From Sorangium cellulosum (lineage in GTDB: Bacteria; Myxococcota_A; Polyangia; Polyangiales; Polyangiaceae), in NCBI RefSeq assembly GCF_004135735.1, contig NZ_CP012670.1, positions 7,022,501 to 7,086,500 on the forward strand: 64,000 bases of DNA. Reading direction: 5' to 3'. The position numbers and the translations under genes were made by a program. Under the pieces are notes generated by a model. That model was not told the DNA's origin and searched no databases. It saw nothing but the letters and a program-made list of their open reading frames with translations. This document shows, piece by piece, positions 1-8,332 of this stretch (positions are counted from its first letter, which is position 1; every line of letters begins with the position of its first letter).

Positions 1-436
1 GCGCGAGCACGGGGAACGTGGGGCGATGATGGCAGGAGATCATCAGCTTCCGCGCGCGCCCGCTCCGGATGACCTCCGCCGCGGCGTCGAGGATCGACGC
101 GCGCGGGGGCAGGTTCCACCACCCGAGCAGGAGCACGTCGGCGTAGTCGAAGCCGAGCTCGCGCAGCGCCTTGTCGAGCGACTTGCCGATGCCGGACGGC
201 CAGCGCGCGTAGCTCTGGACGACCACCTTCATGCGCTCGCGATCGCGCGCGCCGAGGCGCTTGAGCGCCGCGCCGAAGTCGGCGGAGCGCAGCGAGCCCC
301 AGTAGAAGAAGTCGACGCCACGCTCGAAGGCGCGCTCGACGTCGCGTCCCGAGAGGCCGTAGCCCGACGCGAGGCCGAGCGGCGCGACCTCGAGGTCGCT
401 GCGGTTGAGGCGGGCGGAGGACCAGGAGGTGAGCAT
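1..436 (-). CDS. Aldo/keto reductase-like protein, N-terminal part (cut by window edge)
   Basis: The first 145 codons of a gene that runs off the left edge. The product begins MLTSWSSARLNRSDLEVAPL and follows the aldo/keto reductase (TIM-barrel, NADPH oxidoreductase) pattern: strand 1, a GVDFF segment, then a DYADVLLLGWWN strand and an IRSGRARKLMIS strand. The usual catalytic tetrad is not recognisable. The Asp position of NFFDTA is Tyr45, the Tyr five residues on is Arg50, the Lys of VxTK is replaced in VVVQSYARWP, and the His of QLHW is Gly in LLLGWWN. The fold is therefore fairly clear, but enzymatic activity of the classical type is doubtful. The ATG at 436-434 was chosen because it starts the conserved N-terminus. 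It is divergent from the lipoprotein gene at 605. Confidence 0.7.
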   Translation of the reverse strand, partial: MLTSWSSARLNRSDLEVAPLGLASGYGLSGRDVERAFERGVDFFYWGSLRSADFGAALKRLGARDRERMKVVVQSYARWPSGIGKSLDKALRELGFDYADVLLLGWWNLPPRASILDAAAEVIRSGRARKLMISCHHRPTFPVLA

Positions 437-523
437 CGGTCGAGGATCACCAAAGGTGCGGCTTCGCTCCAGGCCCTTCGCGCGAGGCACCTGCCGCCGG
501 CGGGACAGGGACAGCGGAATCCC

Positions 524-553
524 TTGACAGGCCGCTCATCCTGCCAGTAGAGA
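524..553 (+). promoter_or_regulatory. Candidate sigma-70-like promoter of the iron locus
   Basis: TTGACA at 524-529 is followed after about 18 nt by TAGAGA at 548-553, just upstream of the conserved element at 561-580 and the gene at 605. A very similar -35/-10 pair (TTGACT then TAGAGG) precedes the OmpA gene at 61003. The -10 match to the E. coli consensus is poor, so this is a candidate only. Confidence 0.35.
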
Positions 554-560
554 CGCCGAT

Positions 561-580
561 CTAAACGATTTTCACTTTCA
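561..580 (+). promoter_or_regulatory. Fur-box-like operator candidate (copy 1)
   Basis: The 20-mer CTAAACGATTTTCACTTTCA matches 17 of 20 positions of the 20-mer upstream of the TonB receptor (7880-7899, opposite strand), in the same orientation to the downstream gene. Its 15-bp core resembles a degenerate 7-1-7 Fur box. It would overlap the transcription start of the promoter at 524-553, a normal repressor position. Assignment to Fur is inferred. Confidence 0.4.
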
Positions 581-604
581 TCTTCGATGAAGGAGCCGTG
601 GAAC

Positions 605-2302
605 ATGCCTGCGAACAGGACCTGGCTGTCCGCCCGACGGACCGCGCTTGCGACTCTCGGAATCTCCTGGTGCGTGCTGCTCGGCGGAGTTGCCGCATGC
701 GGTGACGACTCCGAGGCCACGTCGGGGCCGGGAGGCGGCGGGGGTGCGGGTGGCGCGCCCTCGACGAGCAGCAGCGGCGGGGGCGGCGAAGGCACCGGTG
801 GCGAGGACGGCACCGGCGGCGAGGGTGGCGAGGACGGCACCGGCGGCGCCGGCGGCGAGGACGGCACCGGCGGCGCCGGCGGCGAGGACGGCACCGGCGG
901 CGCCGGCGGCGAGGACGGCACCGGCGGCGAGGACGGCACCGGCGGCGCCGGCGGCGAGGACGGCACCGGCGGCGCCGGCGGCGAGGACGGCACCGGCGGC
1001 GCCGGCGGCGAGGACGGCACCGGCGGCGAGGAGCCCTGGGCGCGCGGGTTCGCGGGCGTCGTGGCGCTCGACGAGGCCGCGGACGATCGCTTCTGGGCCG
1101 TGGCGTTCGACGCCGAGTCCAGGGCCTACGCAGCGGGGCACGTGGCCGTGGGGAGCGACACCTACATGGCGGTGGCGCGCTTCAACACCGACGGCTCGTT
1201 CGACACGACCTTCGGCACGAACGGGATCGCGAGGGTCAACGTGGTCGCGGGCGGACCCGCGGAGACCGCGCGCGGCATCGTCCTGCAGTCCGACGGCAAG
1301 GTCGTGCTCGCCGGCAACGTCGAGCACGACCCGAGCCTGACGCAGCCCGACGCGGATCTCGCGGTCGTGCGGTTCAACGCCGATGGCACGCTCGACACGA
1401 CCTTCGGCACGGACGGCATCGCCATCCACGATCTCGGCGCCGGCGAGGGCAACACCGGCGACATGCTCTGGAACGTCGACCGCGACGCCGACGATCGGCT
1501 GGTCCTCTTCGCCAGCAAGAAGGCGGCCGACCGCGCCGACCGAGACCGCGCGATCGTGCGGCTCACCGCCAGCGGCGCGCTGGACACCACCTTCGCGACC
1601 GACGGCGTCCACACGCTCGACGTCGACGGCCTGAACCTGGGCGACAACCCGCGCAACGGGTTCGTGCAGGCCGACGGGAAGATCGTCTCCTCCGGCTACA
1701 CGAACGTGGGCGGCAGGAACCAGATCGTGCTGCTGCGGCTGAACGCGGACGGGACCCCCGACACGACCTTCTCCGCGGACGGCGTCGTGAGGCTCTCGCC
1801 GTTCCCCGTGGGCATGGCCGAGGCCTACGGCGCGGCCCGCCAGTCGGACGGCAAGTACGTGACCACCGGCTACGGGCGCGCCGAGGAGAGCGGCGCCGTG
1901 GATCTCGTGTCCTTCCGCGTCACGGCCGCGGGCGGGTTCGACGCGTCCTGGGGCGTGAACGGCGGCGTCCTGCTCGACGTGGCCGGCGACAACGACCGCG
2001 GGCGCAACCTCCTCGCCCTGCCCGACGATCGGATCGTGATGGTCGGGAGCGCCACGCCCGCCACGGGGAACGTCGACGCGATGATCGCCGTGTTCGATCC
2101 GAACGGCGCCCCGGACACGCGGTTCGATCCGGGCGGACACCGGCTCTACGGCTTCGAGCGCTCCGACGACGCGCTCTTCGGGGTCGCGCTCTCGCCGGAC
2201 GGCGCCTGGATCGCGGCCGCGGGATACCGCTCCGACGGCAACGGCCCCGAGGACGACGACGCGACGCTGGTCTTGCTGCCGGTCCCGGCGCAGCGGGACT
2301 GA
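605..2302 (+). CDS. Delta-60 repeat (beta-propeller-like) lipoprotein with Gly-rich spacer
   Basis: A predicted 565-residue lipoprotein. The signal peptide ends in the lipobox GVAAC (Cys32). It is followed by a low-complexity EDGTGGAGG spacer encoded by a DNA tandem repeat, then six or more copies of the delta-60 repeat (for example FNADGTLDTTFGTDGI), which are expected to build a beta-propeller outside the inner membrane. The ATG at 605 is preferred over the in-frame ATG at 587 because GAAGGAG (589-595) sits 9 nt upstream and the signal peptide then starts cleanly. It is the first gene of a probable unit with imelysin and HTTM genes, behind a Fur-like element. A binding role at the cell surface in iron acquisition is inferred from context only; delta-60 proteins have no general assigned function. 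Confidence 0.85.
   Translation: MPANRTWLSARRTALATLGISWCVLLGGVAACGDDSEATSGPGGGGGAGGAPSTSSSGGGGEGTGGEDGTGGEGGEDGTGGAGGEDGTGGAGGEDGTGGAGGEDGTGGEDGTGGAGGEDGTGGAGGEDGTGGAGGEDGTGGEEPWARGFAGVVALDEAADDRFWAVAFDAESRAYAAGHVAVGSDTYMAVARFNTDGSFDTTFGTNGIARVNVVAGGPAETARGIVLQSDGKVVLAGNVEHDPSLTQPDADLAVVRFNADGTLDTTFGTDGIAIHDLGAGEGNTGDMLWNVDRDADDRLVLFASKKAADRADRDRAIVRLTASGALDTTFATDGVHTLDVDGLNLGDNPRNGFVQADGKIVSSGYTNVGGRNQIVLLRLNADGTPDTTFSADGVVRLSPFPVGMAEAYGAARQSDGKYVTTGYGRAEESGAVDLVSFRVTAAGGFDASWGVNGGVLLDVAGDNDRGRNLLALPDDRIVMVGSATPATGNVDAMIAVFDPNGAPDTRFDPGGHRLYGFERSDDALFGVALSPDGAWIAAAGYRSDGNGPEDDDATLVLLPVPAQRD
791..1030 (+). repeat. 27-bp coding tandem repeat (Gly-Glu-Asp-Thr spacer)
   Basis: About nine near-perfect units of GGCGAGGACGGCACCGGCGG plus GCGCCGGC (27 bp), with one unit shortened to 18 bp. 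They encode the EDGTGGAGG spacer directly after the lipidated cysteine. All length changes are multiples of 9, so copy-number slippage would keep the frame and alter spacer length. Confidence 0.9.
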
Positions 2303-2446
2303 CAGGACCGACGAACGCCGACGCGCGCCCCCCTCGCTCCACGTTGACGGGCAGGGGGGCGGCGGACGATCGTCGCGCGAAGCGAGCCGGGGCCGCCGCC
2401 CATGGCGGCGGGCCCCGGGCGAGCCCCCATGACCCAGGAAGGTTGC

Positions 2447-3958
2447 ATGACCCGCGTGAGGCCGAGAACGAACCGCGCCCGGAACGAGAAGGCGCCCCGC
2501 CGCCTCCCGGCAGCGGCGCTCCTGCTGTCGCTCGTCGGCGTGACGACGGCCGTGGCCTGCCGCAAGCCGCCGCCGGACGAGGTGGTCTACACGGGCCAGA
2601 GCGCGGGCACGGTCGGCGCGCAGCCCCCGGGCACCGGCGGCACGCCCCCCTCGGGCGCCGGCGGCGCGCCCCCCTCGGGCACCGGCGGCGCGCAGTCCTC
2701 GGGCGCCGGCGGCGCGCAGCCCCCGGGCGCCGGCGGGGCCGCGCCCGCGACCGGGAGCGGCGCCACGGGCGCCACGACGGCCGCTTCCACGAGCGCCGCG
2801 ACCGGCGGCGCGGGCGGCGGCGAGCCGGGCGGCGCGCAGTGCGCCCCGGTCACCGCCCCCGAGGGCCCCTTCACCAAGGCCGGGCTGCTCACGGCGGCCG
2901 CCGACTGCGCGCTGAACCGCGCCTGCGAGTTCGAGGCGCGGGCGCGCGCGCTGCACGAGAGCGCGTCCGCCCTCGCCCGCGCCCCGGGCGAGCCGAGCGC
3001 CGCCGCCGCGCGCGACGCCTGGCGCGCCGCCATCGCGGTCTGGCAGGAGGCCGAGGTCTTCCGGTTCGGCCCCGCCGCGAGCTCCCTGCAGCCCGGGGGG
3101 CAGGACCTCCGGGATCAGATCTACTCCTGGCCGCTCGTGAGCCGGTGCAAGATCGAGGAGCAGATCGTCAGCCGGGCCTACGCGCAGCCGGGCTTCTCCT
3201 CGTCGCTCATCAACGCCCGCGGCCTCGCGGCGCTCGAGTACCTCGTGTTCTACGGCGGCAGCGACAACGCCTGCTCGCAGTTCTCGACCATCAACGCGAG
3301 CCGCACCTGGGCGGCGCTCGGCGCCGGCGAGCTCGCGCAGCGCAAGGCCGACTACGCCGCCGCCGCGGCCGCGGACGTGCTCACCCGCGCGGGCGCGCTC
3401 GCGCGCGCCTGGGCGCCCGAGGCGGGGAGCTTCCGGGAGCAGCTCACCCGGGCCGGCCGCGGGAGCGCCGTCTTCGCGACCGAGCAGGACGCGCTCAACG
3501 CGGTGAGCGACGCGATGTTCTACGTCGAGAAGGAGCTCAAGGACTGGAAGCTCGCGCGGCCGCTCGGCTTCACCGAGGACTGCGTCACGCCCACTTGCCC
3601 GGAGGCGCTGGAGTCCCGCTTCGCCCTGGCCTCGACGTCGCACCTCCGGGCGAACCTGCGCGGCTTCCGGCGCCTGTTCCAGGGCTGCGGCGAGGGCGGC
3701 GAGGGCCTCGGGTTCGACGACTGGCTGCGCGAGGTCGGCTCGGCCGATCTCGCCGATCGCATGCTGGAGGCGCTGTCAGGGGCCGAGGCGGCCGTGGAGG
3801 GGCTCGACCCGCCGCTGGAGCAGGCGCTCGTGTCCGACCGGGCGAAGGTCGAGGCGGTGTACTACGCCGTGAAGGCCCTGACGGACCTGATCAAGACGGA
3901 GCTCGTGACCGCGCTGAACCTCGAGCTGCCCCAGTCGTCGGAAGGTGACAACGACTGA
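2447..3958 (+). CDS. Imelysin-like lipoprotein (peptidase M75 family fold)
   Basis: A 503-residue protein with a lipoprotein signal ending TTAVAC (Cys38), a Pro/Gly/Ala-rich spacer (about 55-110), then an imelysin-family helical domain from about 135 to the end. Family hallmarks visible are RDAWRAAIAVWQEAEVFRFG near its start and NARGLAALEYLVF in the middle. Imelysin-like proteins such as IrpA and EfeO relatives are periplasmic or outer-membrane proteins tied to iron uptake; peptidase activity of the family is disputed. The ATG at 2447 was chosen for AGGAAGG at 2436-2442 and because it starts the signal peptide; ATGs at 2402 and 2429 would add an unneeded extension. The stop overlaps the start of the HTTM gene by 14 nt, so the two are probably co-translated. 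Confidence 0.85.
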   Translation: MTRVRPRTNRARNEKAPRRLPAAALLLSLVGVTTAVACRKPPPDEVVYTGQSAGTVGAQPPGTGGTPPSGAGGAPPSGTGGAQSSGAGGAQPPGAGGAAPATGSGATGATTAASTSAATGGAGGGEPGGAQCAPVTAPEGPFTKAGLLTAAADCALNRACEFEARARALHESASALARAPGEPSAAAARDAWRAAIAVWQEAEVFRFGPAASSLQPGGQDLRDQIYSWPLVSRCKIEEQIVSRAYAQPGFSSSLINARGLAALEYLVFYGGSDNACSQFSTINASRTWAALGAGELAQRKADYAAAAAADVLTRAGALARAWAPEAGSFREQLTRAGRGSAVFATEQDALNAVSDAMFYVEKELKDWKLARPLGFTEDCVTPTCPEALESRFALASTSHLRANLRGFRRLFQGCGEGGEGLGFDDWLREVGSADLADRMLEALSGAEAAVEGLDPPLEQALVSDRAKVEAVYYAVKALTDLIKTELVTALNLELPQSSEGDND

Positions 3959-5390
3959 TCTCCCCGGCCGCGCGGGCCCCCGCGCGCTCGCGGCCGCGTG
4001 GTCGCGCGCCGCGGCGGCGCTCTCTCGTCCGGTCGACATCGCCTGGCTCGCGGCCTTCCGCGCCCTGTTCGGGCTCACGATGTGCGTGAGCATGGCGCGC
4101 TTCATCGCGTACGGCTGGATCGACCAGCTCTTCGTCAAGCCGAGCTTCCACTTCAAGTACTGGGGCTTCGCCTGGGTCGAGCCGCTGTCGCCCGCCGGGA
4201 TGCACGCCCTGTTCTGGGCGCTCGCGGCGCTCGCCCTGGCGGTCTCCGTCGGCTTCCTGTTCCGCGTCGCGGCGCCCCTGTTCTTCGTCGGCTTCACCTA
4301 CCTGGGGCTCATCGACGTCACGACGTACCTCAACCACTATTACCTCGCGAGCCTCCTGGCCCTCCTGCTCGCGGTGTCGCCCGCGCACCGCGCCTGGTCC
4401 ATCGACGCGCTGCTGGCGCGGCGCCACGCGCGCACCGTCCCGGCCGCGTGGCACCACCTGCTCCGCTTCCAGGTCGGCGTCGTCTACACGTTCGCGGGGA
4501 TCGCCAAGGCCCACGCGGACTGGCTCCTGCACGCGCAGCCGCTCCGGATCTGGCTCGGGTCGCGCACGGACATGCCTGTGCTCGGCCCGCTCTTCGCGCT
4601 CCCGTGGGCCGCGCCGCTCATGAGCTGGGCCGGGTTCCTGTTCGACACCGGGATCGTCTGGCTGCTCCTGATCCGGAGGGTCCGCCCCTTCGCCTACGCC
4701 GTGGTGATCGTGTTCCACACCGTCACGCGCGCGCTGTTCCCGATCGGGATGTTCCCGGTGATCATGGTCCTGTCCGCGCTCGTGTTCTTCCCCGCGGACT
4801 GGCCGAGGCGGCTCCTCTCCCGCGCGCTCCTCGGCGGCCGCGGCGCGGGGGCGCAGGCCGCGCGGGTGGGCGGCCCGGATCCCTCGCCGGCGACGCCGTC
4901 CGGGCGGCGGCCGCGCGCGCTCGGGCTCGCGCTCGGGGTCGCTTACTGCGCGGTTCAGCTCGCGATGCCGCTCCGCTTCCTGGCGTACGGCGGGAACGTG
5001 CGCTGGCACGAGCAGGGGATGCGCTTCTCGTGGCGCGTGATGGTCCGCGAGAAGAACGGGAGCGTCACCTTCGTCGTCCGCAACAAGCAGACCGGCCGGA
5101 CGTGGCACGTGAGCCCGCGGGCGTACCTGACGCGCCTGCAGGAACGCGAGATGGCGGGCCAGCCCGATCTCATCCTGCAGCTCGCCCGCCACATCCGGGA
5201 GGATTTCGAGCGCCGCGGCCGCGGGCCGGTGGAGGTGCGCGCCGACGCCCTCGTCTCGCTCAACGGCCGCCGCATCGCGCGCCTCATCGATCCCGCCGTC
5301 GATCTCGCGTCGGTCCGCGACGGCATCGGTCGGGCGTCCTACGTGCTCCCAGGCCCGGACGAGCCGCCGCCCCACCTCCGGCCGCTCTGA
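3945..5390 (+). CDS. HTTM-domain membrane protein (vitamin K-dependent carboxylase-like)
   Basis: A 481-residue integral membrane protein starting at GTG 3945 inside the end of the imelysin gene. Several hydrophobic segments between about residues 28 and 290 and the FRALFGLTM, YWGFAWVEPL and LRFQVGVVYTFAGIAKAHADWL blocks identify an HTTM domain, the membrane fold shared with gamma-glutamyl carboxylase. A C-terminal soluble region (about 345-481) follows the last helix. Enzyme activity is not established for bacterial HTTM proteins. Association of HTTM with imelysin genes is a recurrent arrangement in iron-related loci. The next gene is convergent after only 18 bp, with no visible terminator between them. 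Confidence 0.85.
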   Translation: MTTTDLPGRAGPRALAAAWSRAAAALSRPVDIAWLAAFRALFGLTMCVSMARFIAYGWIDQLFVKPSFHFKYWGFAWVEPLSPAGMHALFWALAALALAVSVGFLFRVAAPLFFVGFTYLGLIDVTTYLNHYYLASLLALLLAVSPAHRAWSIDALLARRHARTVPAAWHHLLRFQVGVVYTFAGIAKAHADWLLHAQPLRIWLGSRTDMPVLGPLFALPWAAPLMSWAGFLFDTGIVWLLLIRRVRPFAYAVVIVFHTVTRALFPIGMFPVIMVLSALVFFPADWPRRLLSRALLGGRGAGAQAARVGGPDPSPATPSGRRPRALGLALGVAYCAVQLAMPLRFLAYGGNVRWHEQGMRFSWRVMVREKNGSVTFVVRNKQTGRTWHVSPRAYLTRLQEREMAGQPDLILQLARHIREDFERRGRGPVEVRADALVSLNGRRIARLIDPAVDLASVRDGIGRASYVLPGPDEPPPHLRPL

Positions 5391-5408
5391 TCCGGGCGGT
5401 GGGCCGCG

Positions 5409-7775
5409 TCAGAACGACGCCTTGGCCCCGACCTGGATCCAGCGCGGCGCGTTCGGCCGGGCGCCGAACGGCCGGCGCGACACGATGACCTGGGAGCCGA
5501 GGACGTTCCGCGCGTTCACGTAGAGCACGAGCGGCCCGGCGACGCGCACCTTCCCGCTCGCGTCGAAGACGAGCTGCTCGTCGGTGGCGAGCGCCCGCGA
5601 CATGGGCTCGCTGCCGGCCCTCTCGCGCATGGCCGACACGTAGCTCCCGCTCACGACGAGGCCGGCGCGCTCGTGCTCGACGCCGATCGAGAGGCTCGCC
5701 TGGTGCCGCGGGACGTAGGGCATCTCGTCCCCCTCCACGACCCGGCCGAAGATCGGGTCGTCCGAGGTGAAGCTCGTGAGGAACTCGGTCTGCGTGAGCG
5801 TGTAGGCCACGGTGATCGGCAACTTCAGCGCGCCGAGCGGGATCTCGTGCTCGGCGTAGGCCTCGACGCCGTAGATCCGGGCCTCGCCCGCGTCGAACTG
5901 CCGGTCGAGCTCCGCGTCGAGGCAGCCGCTCGAGAGCGTGCAGACGTCCGTGATGTTCGAGTAATCGTTGTAGTAGCCGATGATCTCGCCGCGCAGCGGA
6001 CCGTCGGCGAAGCGGGCGCCGCCCTCGTAGTTCACGCTGAGCTCGGGCTCGACGTGCTCGTCGCTCCCCGGCGCCGGGGGGCTGAAGCCGCGGTAGACGC
6101 CGGCCAGGAGCCCGAGCTCCTCGGTGAGCGCGTAGTACGCGCCCGCGCCGGGCAGGACCGCCTGCGCGAGCCGCTTCTTCTCGCTCCCGGCCGCGCGATC
6201 CACGAACGCCGAGCGCATGAGCTCGACGCGGACGCCGGGCGTCACCGTGAGCGATCCCCACGTGACGGCGTCGGTCGCATAGAGCGCGGCCGCCTCGGTC
6301 CACGCCTCGTTGAGCTGGGTCACGACGGTCGGGCCGCCGTCCGGCACGAGCGCGCCCCCGAGCACGTGAAACCCGTTCTCGCTGTGGCGGCGCTCGATCC
6401 GATCGTAGTGGAGGCGCACGCCGTACTCGAAGCGGTGCGAGAGCGGCCCGGTGGTGGTGTCCCAGCGGACGCGGGTCTCCACGCCCTGGGCGACGAACTC
6501 GCGCTCGTTGGGCCCGATGAGCAGCGCCTCCCCCGGCGTCGAGCTGTCGAGCTGCCCGGTCAGCACGGCGTAGTACACGGCGTTCTGCGGCGTGTCGGGC
6601 GCGGTGAGCACGTCGAACAGGTTGGCCCCGCGGAAGCCGTTCACCTTGCGCCACACGCGCGAGAAGTCGTTCCGGTAGAGGGTCGTCGTCACCGACATCC
6701 CGGGGAGCGGCTCGATCACGTGGGTCAGGGCGGCCGCGATGCGGTGGTTCCGCATGCGGTCGAGCGCGCTCACGCCGTAGCGGCGGCGCGGGTTGTCCTC
6801 GAAATCCGCGTCCGTGAGGCCGAGGTACGTCTCGTTGGAGAGCTCCTCCGAGTACGTGAGCTTGAGGCGGAGCTCGTTCCGGATGCGGGCGGTCGGGTCG
6901 ACGAGGTAGCTGCCCTTGAGCATCACCTCGTTGCGGTAGAACCCGGTGTCCGCGCCGCTCGGGAGCTCCTTGAAGCCGTCGCTCCGGAGGTGCACGCCCT
7001 CGACGAGGACGTCCATCTGCCCGTCGCTCGTCCCGACGTACCCGTGCGCCTTGCCATAGCCGTACTGGCCGAGGGCGAGGTCCACCGCGCCCGAGGCGAG
7101 GGACGGGACGGCGCGGGTGACGAGGTCCACCGTGCCGCCCACGGTCTGCGGGCCATGGGCGATGGCCCCCGGCCCCTTGATCACCCGCACGCTCGACATG
7201 CGCGTGATCAGGGGGAAGTAATAGGCCGCTGGCGCGGAGTACGGCGCGGGCGAGATGGGGACGCCGTCCTCCAGGAGCGTGACCTTCTTGCTGCGATCGG
7301 GGTTGACGCCGCGCACGCCGATGTTCGGCCGCAGGCCCACCCCGTCTTCGCCCCTCACGTACACGCCCGGGACGCTGACCAGCACGGCGTGCGGGTCGTC
7401 GTGCTCGAAGCGTTCGAGCTGGCGTCCCTTGATCACATGGGCAGAGCCCGCTGTCCTGGTCACGCGCGTGCCCGCGACCGTGACCTCCACCGGCGCATCG
7501 CCGAGGGGAGCCGCCGCCTCCGGCGCAGCCGTGGCCTCGACCTCCACCGGCGCCGCGACGCCCCGAGGGGTCCCCGAGACCGGCGGCTCCTCTGCGGCCC
7601 GCGGCTCCTCCGCGGCCCGCGGCTCCTCCGCGGCCCGCGGCTCCTCCGCGGCCCGCGGCTGCTCCTCTGGGGTTGGTGAGCTCGGCTCAGGAGACTGTGC
7701 ATGAGCTCGGGCAACGAGGAGCAGAAGCGCGGGCGCGGCGAAGCCAGGCCAGCGCAGGGAGGTGCAGAACGACAT
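5409..7775 (-). CDS. TonB-dependent receptor, FecA/iron-siderophore type
   Basis: A 788-residue outer-membrane receptor starting at ATG 7775 (MSFCTSLRWPGFAAPALLLL), with a signal peptide ending ARAHAQ. A Pro/Glu/Ala spacer made of PRAAEE repeats follows. The plug domain contains VSVPGVYVRGEDGVG, NIGVRGVNPDRSKKVTLLEDG and VRVIKGPGAIAHGPQTVGG, the standard TonB plug motifs. A 22-strand barrel then runs to the end, closing in IQVGAKASF with terminal Phe. Plug and barrel resemble Fe(III)-dicitrate and xenosiderophore receptors; the ligand is not determinable here. A longer reading with 40 extra residues is unlikely because it would run through the AT-rich leader. It faces the imelysin-HTTM unit and shares its upstream element. 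Confidence 0.92.
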   Translation of the reverse strand: MSFCTSLRWPGFAAPALLLLVARAHAQSPEPSSPTPEEQPRAAEEPRAAEEPRAAEEPRAAEEPPVSGTPRGVAAPVEVEATAAPEAAAPLGDAPVEVTVAGTRVTRTAGSAHVIKGRQLERFEHDDPHAVLVSVPGVYVRGEDGVGLRPNIGVRGVNPDRSKKVTLLEDGVPISPAPYSAPAAYYFPLITRMSSVRVIKGPGAIAHGPQTVGGTVDLVTRAVPSLASGAVDLALGQYGYGKAHGYVGTSDGQMDVLVEGVHLRSDGFKELPSGADTGFYRNEVMLKGSYLVDPTARIRNELRLKLTYSEELSNETYLGLTDADFEDNPRRRYGVSALDRMRNHRIAAALTHVIEPLPGMSVTTTLYRNDFSRVWRKVNGFRGANLFDVLTAPDTPQNAVYYAVLTGQLDSSTPGEALLIGPNEREFVAQGVETRVRWDTTTGPLSHRFEYGVRLHYDRIERRHSENGFHVLGGALVPDGGPTVVTQLNEAWTEAAALYATDAVTWGSLTVTPGVRVELMRSAFVDRAAGSEKKRLAQAVLPGAGAYYALTEELGLLAGVYRGFSPPAPGSDEHVEPELSVNYEGGARFADGPLRGEIIGYYNDYSNITDVCTLSSGCLDAELDRQFDAGEARIYGVEAYAEHEIPLGALKLPITVAYTLTQTEFLTSFTSDDPIFGRVVEGDEMPYVPRHQASLSIGVEHERAGLVVSGSYVSAMRERAGSEPMSRALATDEQLVFDASGKVRVAGPLVLYVNARNVLGSQVIVSRRPFGARPNAPRWIQVGAKASF
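7585..7656 (-). repeat. 18-bp tandem repeat in the TonB receptor N-terminus
   Basis: Four tandem 18-bp units (plus strand GGCTCCTCCGCGGCCCGC; the first copy has one change) encode EEPRAA repeats between the signal peptide and the plug domain, where a TonB-interacting segment would lie. Copy-number change would stay in frame. Confidence 0.9.
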
Positions 7776-7879
7776 GGATTGTAAAATTCTTACAAAACCA
7801 GAATCAGCACGCCGCGCGCTCGACGAAGCCTGCGACGCCCCCCTCCAGGCCCCGCGACTATCACGGATCGGCGAAAAAC

Positions 7880-7899
7880 TGAAAGTCAAAATCAATTAG
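7880..7899 (-). promoter_or_regulatory. Fur-box-like operator candidate (copy 2)
   Basis: Read on the minus strand the sequence is CTAATTGATTTTGACTTTCA, 17 of 20 identical to 561-580. The core TGAAAGTCAAAATCA agrees with 10 of 14 defined positions of the 7-1-7 Fur consensus. It lies 104 nt upstream of the receptor start at 7775 within an AT-rich leader that stands out from the high-GC surroundings. Confidence 0.45.
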
Positions 7900-8130
7900 G
7901 ACCCGGGCGCCATGGCGAGCCTCCCGAGCCCCCGTCCCCGGTCCGCTCGGGACCGAGCTGCCCCGCGCGAGAGGTCGGCCGCATCGTCGAGCGTGCGGCA
8001 CCCCTCTGCCACGACCGTTCGCGCCGGGGCTTCGGCGCGATGTTGCAGGGCCGTCGCCGGGACGTCGCCCCCTCAGCGCATGTTCCCGCCGCTCTGACCG
8101 TCCCGGAGCGTGCGTTGTTGAGGAGTGCTC

Positions 8131-8331
8131 ATGAAGTATGACATCGGCATGATCTGCTCGGCCTGCGGCTGCGTCACCATCTTCCAGGTCGAGGACAACA
8201 CCCCGCGGCGCTGCGCCCGCTGCCACGATGTGGACGTGGATACGCCGCTCGCGCCGCCCTGCGAGCGGCCCGCGCCCCCCGGCCTGCGCGGTCGCCGGCA
8301 AGCGGCCCCGCAGCTCGACTGGATGGAGTGA
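8131..8331 (+). CDS. Small zinc-ribbon-like protein
   Basis: A 66-residue protein with two CxxC pairs (Cys9/Cys12 in MICSACGC and Cys28/Cys31 in CARCHD) spaced as in a rubredoxin-type zinc ribbon, followed by a Pro/Arg-rich tail. The ATG at 8131 is preferred over GTG 8125 because TGAGGAG (8119-8125) sits 5 nt before it. It is alone on the plus strand, with its stop only 1 nt from the end of the convergent FAD-subunit gene. The function is unknown; small ribbons of this type bind nucleic acid or proteins. Confidence 0.6.
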   Translation: MKYDIGMICSACGCVTIFQVEDNTPRRCARCHDVDVDTPLAPPCERPAPPGLRGRRQAAPQLDWME

Positions 8332-8332
8332 C

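Noticed and set aside
26..550. 174-codon plus-strand open frame at the left edge
   Set aside because: It is antisense to the AKR-like gene and has no recognisable domain.
578..3643. 1021-codon minus-strand open frame opposite the lipoprotein and imelysin genes
   Set aside because: Arg/Gly/Ala-rich translation with no domain; it mirrors the GC-biased third positions of the real plus-strand genes.
7912..8097. 61-codon plus-strand open frame in the TonB receptor leader region
   Set aside because: Ser/Arg/Pro-rich, no Shine-Dalgarno sequence, no domain; likely non-coding leader DNA.
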